From contig OZ020591.1 in assembly GCA_963971535.1 (NCBI GenBank), positions 14,919,123 through 14,983,122 of the forward strand: a stretch of 64,000 bases of DNA, read 5' to 3'. This DNA is from Notolepis coatsorum. Taxonomy: Eukaryota; Chordata; Actinopteri; Aulopiformes; Paralepididae. The position numbers and the translations under genes are program-made. The notes under the pieces were generated by a model. That model was given only the letters and a program-made list of their open reading frames with translations, was not told where the DNA came from and made no database searches. This document shows positions 61,339 to 64,000 of this stretch, piece after piece; the first letter of the stretch is position 1, and the number at the start of each line of letters is the position of its first letter.

Positions 61339-61340
61339 AT

Positions 61341-63585
61341 AAAGACACCCTCGCTGCAGCAGCGGAAGTTGGTCTTCTTCTTGGCCTTTTTTTCCTTTTC
61401 TTAATTATACACAGTTCAATAAAAAAAACATTCAAGTGACATCAATCAATCAATCACTATCACATAGTGATTACAAAAAATTATATACAAAGCCAGAATA
61501 ATGTTCATTCATACAAATACATTAAAAGAGGTGCACAAATTAATTGTCTTATTAATTGTCTTCTTGTTTTTAGAGGAGAAAATTTTTTCATGATTTGCTT
61601 GGTTTCATTTTCAAATAATAAATAAGCGTTTATTCAATTTGGATTTGTGGATATGGAATCTTGCTAAAATAATGATTACATTAGATTGATTGTATTGCCA
61701 TTACATGTATTGAAACCAAACCAAACATTCTCTAGGCATAAAGTGAACTCTGTGTGTGGATTTGACAACATAGGAAACAGAGACAACATCACTCTGAAAT
61801 AAACGATGTATAATGTTGTTATTTCTGGTAGACAAAGGACTCTCGACTTGGACTTGAGCACTGATGACTCGGACTTGGAGTCGAGCATTGACTGCATTCA
61901 GACTCGGAAGGTGCAGACGAGGACTCAGACTTGTTAATTGATAAATATATTGTATTTATCAATACAAGGGATGCATCACCTCTGCCTGTAATTAGTAAAC
62001 TACATTTGAACTTCCCATACACCAAGAGAGAGCACCCTCAGGTGTAACACCCTCTTATACCTTCCCACAGGTCAGCCCCTGCCCCCTCCCCTCTACCAAC
62101 CCTGGGCTCGTGTGACCAATAGTGTCGCCTGCCAGCCCCAGGTTGGTAGAGTGCAGAGTGACAGCTCGGCTGACCAATCACCCAAATCCCAGGGTCGCTA
62201 CAATATAGATATTTTGTGTATTAGGCCCTAATCATTTGGCATAAGATATTGATGGCTAGTGCAAATTTGTTTGGCTATTGTGTCACAAAGTAAGTAAACT
62301 CTCTTTGAAATGGTGACCGCTGTGTCATTTATATTTAATGTAGACCTTTTTTATTTGTACGTCAGCTCTTTGACTGCCCAAGAGGAGTGGACTCAACCTT
62401 GATGACTTGGACTTGGACTCGGACTAGGGTAATGGGGACTCGACTCTGGCTCTTCTTTGGTGACTCGCACTCGAACACTGGGGACTTGAGACTGGACTCA
62501 GACTCAAGATTTAGTGACTCGACTACAACACAGGCGTGTGATGGCTTGGCTGCTGAGAGGTTGAATCTGAAAAGGACAGGTATTGACACTGAAGTGATTA
62601 ATACCATCCGGAGCGCGGCGCTGCACCTACTACTGTTGTTTACTGGGAGTGGTGTATTTTATTTGTAAGAGGATTTGTCTAAGGATTTGGACCCAATGTC
62701 TTTATTTTTTTTATTCGGTTTCATCCTTCCTTCAGTCTATCCTGGAAAGGCTCTCGGCTTCGACGGTGGAAGTATATGCTGCGGCTATATCTTCCTGTCA
62801 TAGGCTTTGAGCTTTTATTTAGTCAAGATTCAAGATTGTTTATTGTCATATGCACAGTTAAACAGACAGTTTGCCATACAATGAAAATCATACTTTGCTA
62901 GTCCGCCCTTCACACAAAATCACACAATACTTAACTTAAACATATTTAAATTCTCACGCCGGTCCTAACAAGGGTAAAGCGCTGTCAACACAAACGTCTG
63001 TCACATTGGTTGTGCGAGGGCATCGCCCTTATGTGGCTATGGCTGGACAGGTTCCCCCTCAGGGATCAGAGCGCACTCTATACTGGTGGAGTGGTGGCTT
63101 CTTCTGCCCTACTCAGAGGGTCTTCTTCTGCCCTGCTCAGAGGGTCTTCCTCTGCCCTGCTCAGAGGGTCTTCTTCTGCCCTGCTCAGAGGGTCTTCCTC
63201 TGCCCTGCTCAGAGGGTCTTCTTCTGCCCTGCTCAGAGGGTCTTCTACTGCCCTGCTCAGAGGGTCTTCTTCTGCCCTGCTCAGAGGGTCTTCTTCTGCC
63301 CTGCTCAGAGGGTCTTCTTCTGCCCTGCTCAGAGGGTCTTCTACTGCCCTGCTCAGAGGGTCTTCTTCTGCCCTGCTCAGAGGGTCTTCTTCTGCCCTGC
63401 TCAGAGGGTCTTCTCCTGCTCAGAGGGTCTTCTCCTGCTCAGAGGGTCTTCTCCTGCCCTGCTCAGAGGGTCTTCTCCTGCTCAGAGGGTCTTCTTCTGC
63501 CCTGCTCAGAGGGTCTTCTCCTGCCCTGCTCAGAGGGTCTTCTCCTGCCCTGCTCAGAGGGTCTTCTCCTGCCCTGCTCAGAGGT
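61341..63585. repeat. Long dispersed repeat, copy 2
   Basis: Second copy of 1916-4558 with a few percent substitutions and short indels, including the GACTCG tracts, the reverse LINE-type tail (62822-62920) and the 24-bp minisatellite (63095-63585). The minisatellite is interrupted at 63585. Confidence 0.85.
63095..63585. repeat. 24-bp minisatellite, second locus
   Basis: About 21 units of CTGCCCTGCTCAGAGGGTCTTCTT, mostly 24-bp with a few 19-bp variants near the end. The order of variants differs from the first locus, so copy number has changed since the repeat was copied. Confidence 0.95.
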
Positions 63586-64000
63586 AGGGTGACCAGGTCA
63601 AAATTGTTCAGTCGCAGGACAGCAGCACTGCTTTTGCGGGACAGAAAGAAATTGAAAGAAATTGAAAGATTTTTTTCTTCTTAATTGCTCATTAAAATGA
63701 AAGAAATGTATTTATTATTTAAATGCCTTTATTTCATATTCGACGCCGACGGTAGGCTATATATAGCACATTTTGTTATTAATCTTATTAAACTGTAGAT
63801 GCTTCACCTAGCACCGGGATTTGTGACTGCACAAAATAAGCACTGCTGCGGGAGGATCTTCTCACTGAGAACACACAGCCTGCGTTTAACTTTTTTTCTT
63901 TCTTTCCCCTCATGATTTATTAAACGTGCCCTGGCTGGCTGGCTGGCTCGGTGAGGCTCTCTCTCCACTCTGTAGCCTAGACCGGCTCTACCGGACCCAG
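63586..64000. mobile_element. Start of a further transposon, cut by window edge
   Basis: TAGGGTGACCAGGTCAAAAT follows the minisatellite abruptly. TAGGGTGACCA is a terminal motif seen in vertebrate DNA transposons, so this is probably an insertion. No coding sequence is visible before the window ends. Confidence 0.45.

Overview
The window is repeat-dominated vertebrate nuclear DNA, most likely from a teleost fish. The signs are tRNA-derived SINEs of fish type, several non-LTR retrotransposon lineages, many hAT elements with 8-bp target duplications, a PIF/Harbinger element with spliced genes, and a fish-style C2H2 zinc-finger gene with an acidic KEE-rich N-terminus. The species cannot be named from this. 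There is no operon, prokaryotic feature or intact virus. I use working names: LINE-alpha (CR1/L2-like, tails ATTC or CAAT), LINE-beta (Rex1/L2-like, seen mainly as 3' ends), L1-like (L1/Tx1 type), SINE-1 and SINE-2.

Layout. 1-1278: a 40-bp satellite and a LINE-alpha 3' end. 1916-4558: a long dispersed repeat, present again at 61341-63585, ending in a 24-bp minisatellite. 4559-6823: sparse DNA with one small inverted-repeat element and a decayed LINE piece. 6824-16396: an L1-like element with a 1,397-bp tandem duplication over ORF1; its endonuclease is split by a LINE-alpha copy that itself carries a hAT element. 17395-18276: LINE-beta. 18277-20636: unassigned. 20637-23872: a 38-bp minisatellite broken into three blocks by LINE, SINE and hAT insertions. 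23925-25831: the only clear host-type gene, a C2H2 zinc-finger gene on the minus strand. 26737-29680: a TAA-flanked element followed directly by a TTAA-flanked fold-back element with THAP-like fragments in both arms. 30516-34221: a hAT element, a zinc-finger gene copy without fingers, and a DNA transposon holding a solo LTR. 33364-42879: two nearly identical 4.5-kb units full of nested hAT, SINE and LINE-alpha pieces. 42880-48264: more nested hAT elements, a hAT transposase relic, and the best LINE-alpha copy (645-codon open RT frame). 48723-49888: a fold-back structure with tRNA-like ends. 50067-60868: a PIF/Harbinger cluster. 61341-64000: second copy of the long repeat and the start of a further transposon.

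The most complete system is the PIF/Harbinger element. Its DDE transposase (plus strand, 3 exons, about 371 aa) and a Myb/SANT-like partner (minus strand, 5 exons, about 483 aa) face each other, and every splice junction keeps GT-AG and phase. In known Harbinger elements these two proteins act together, the Myb-like protein binding DNA and helping bring the transposase to the nucleus and to the element ends. Copies of the terminal modules form non-autonomous derivatives on both sides. Nearly everything else is retrotransposon and transposon debris nested several layers deep. All assignments come from reading motifs and repeats by eye; no database search was run.
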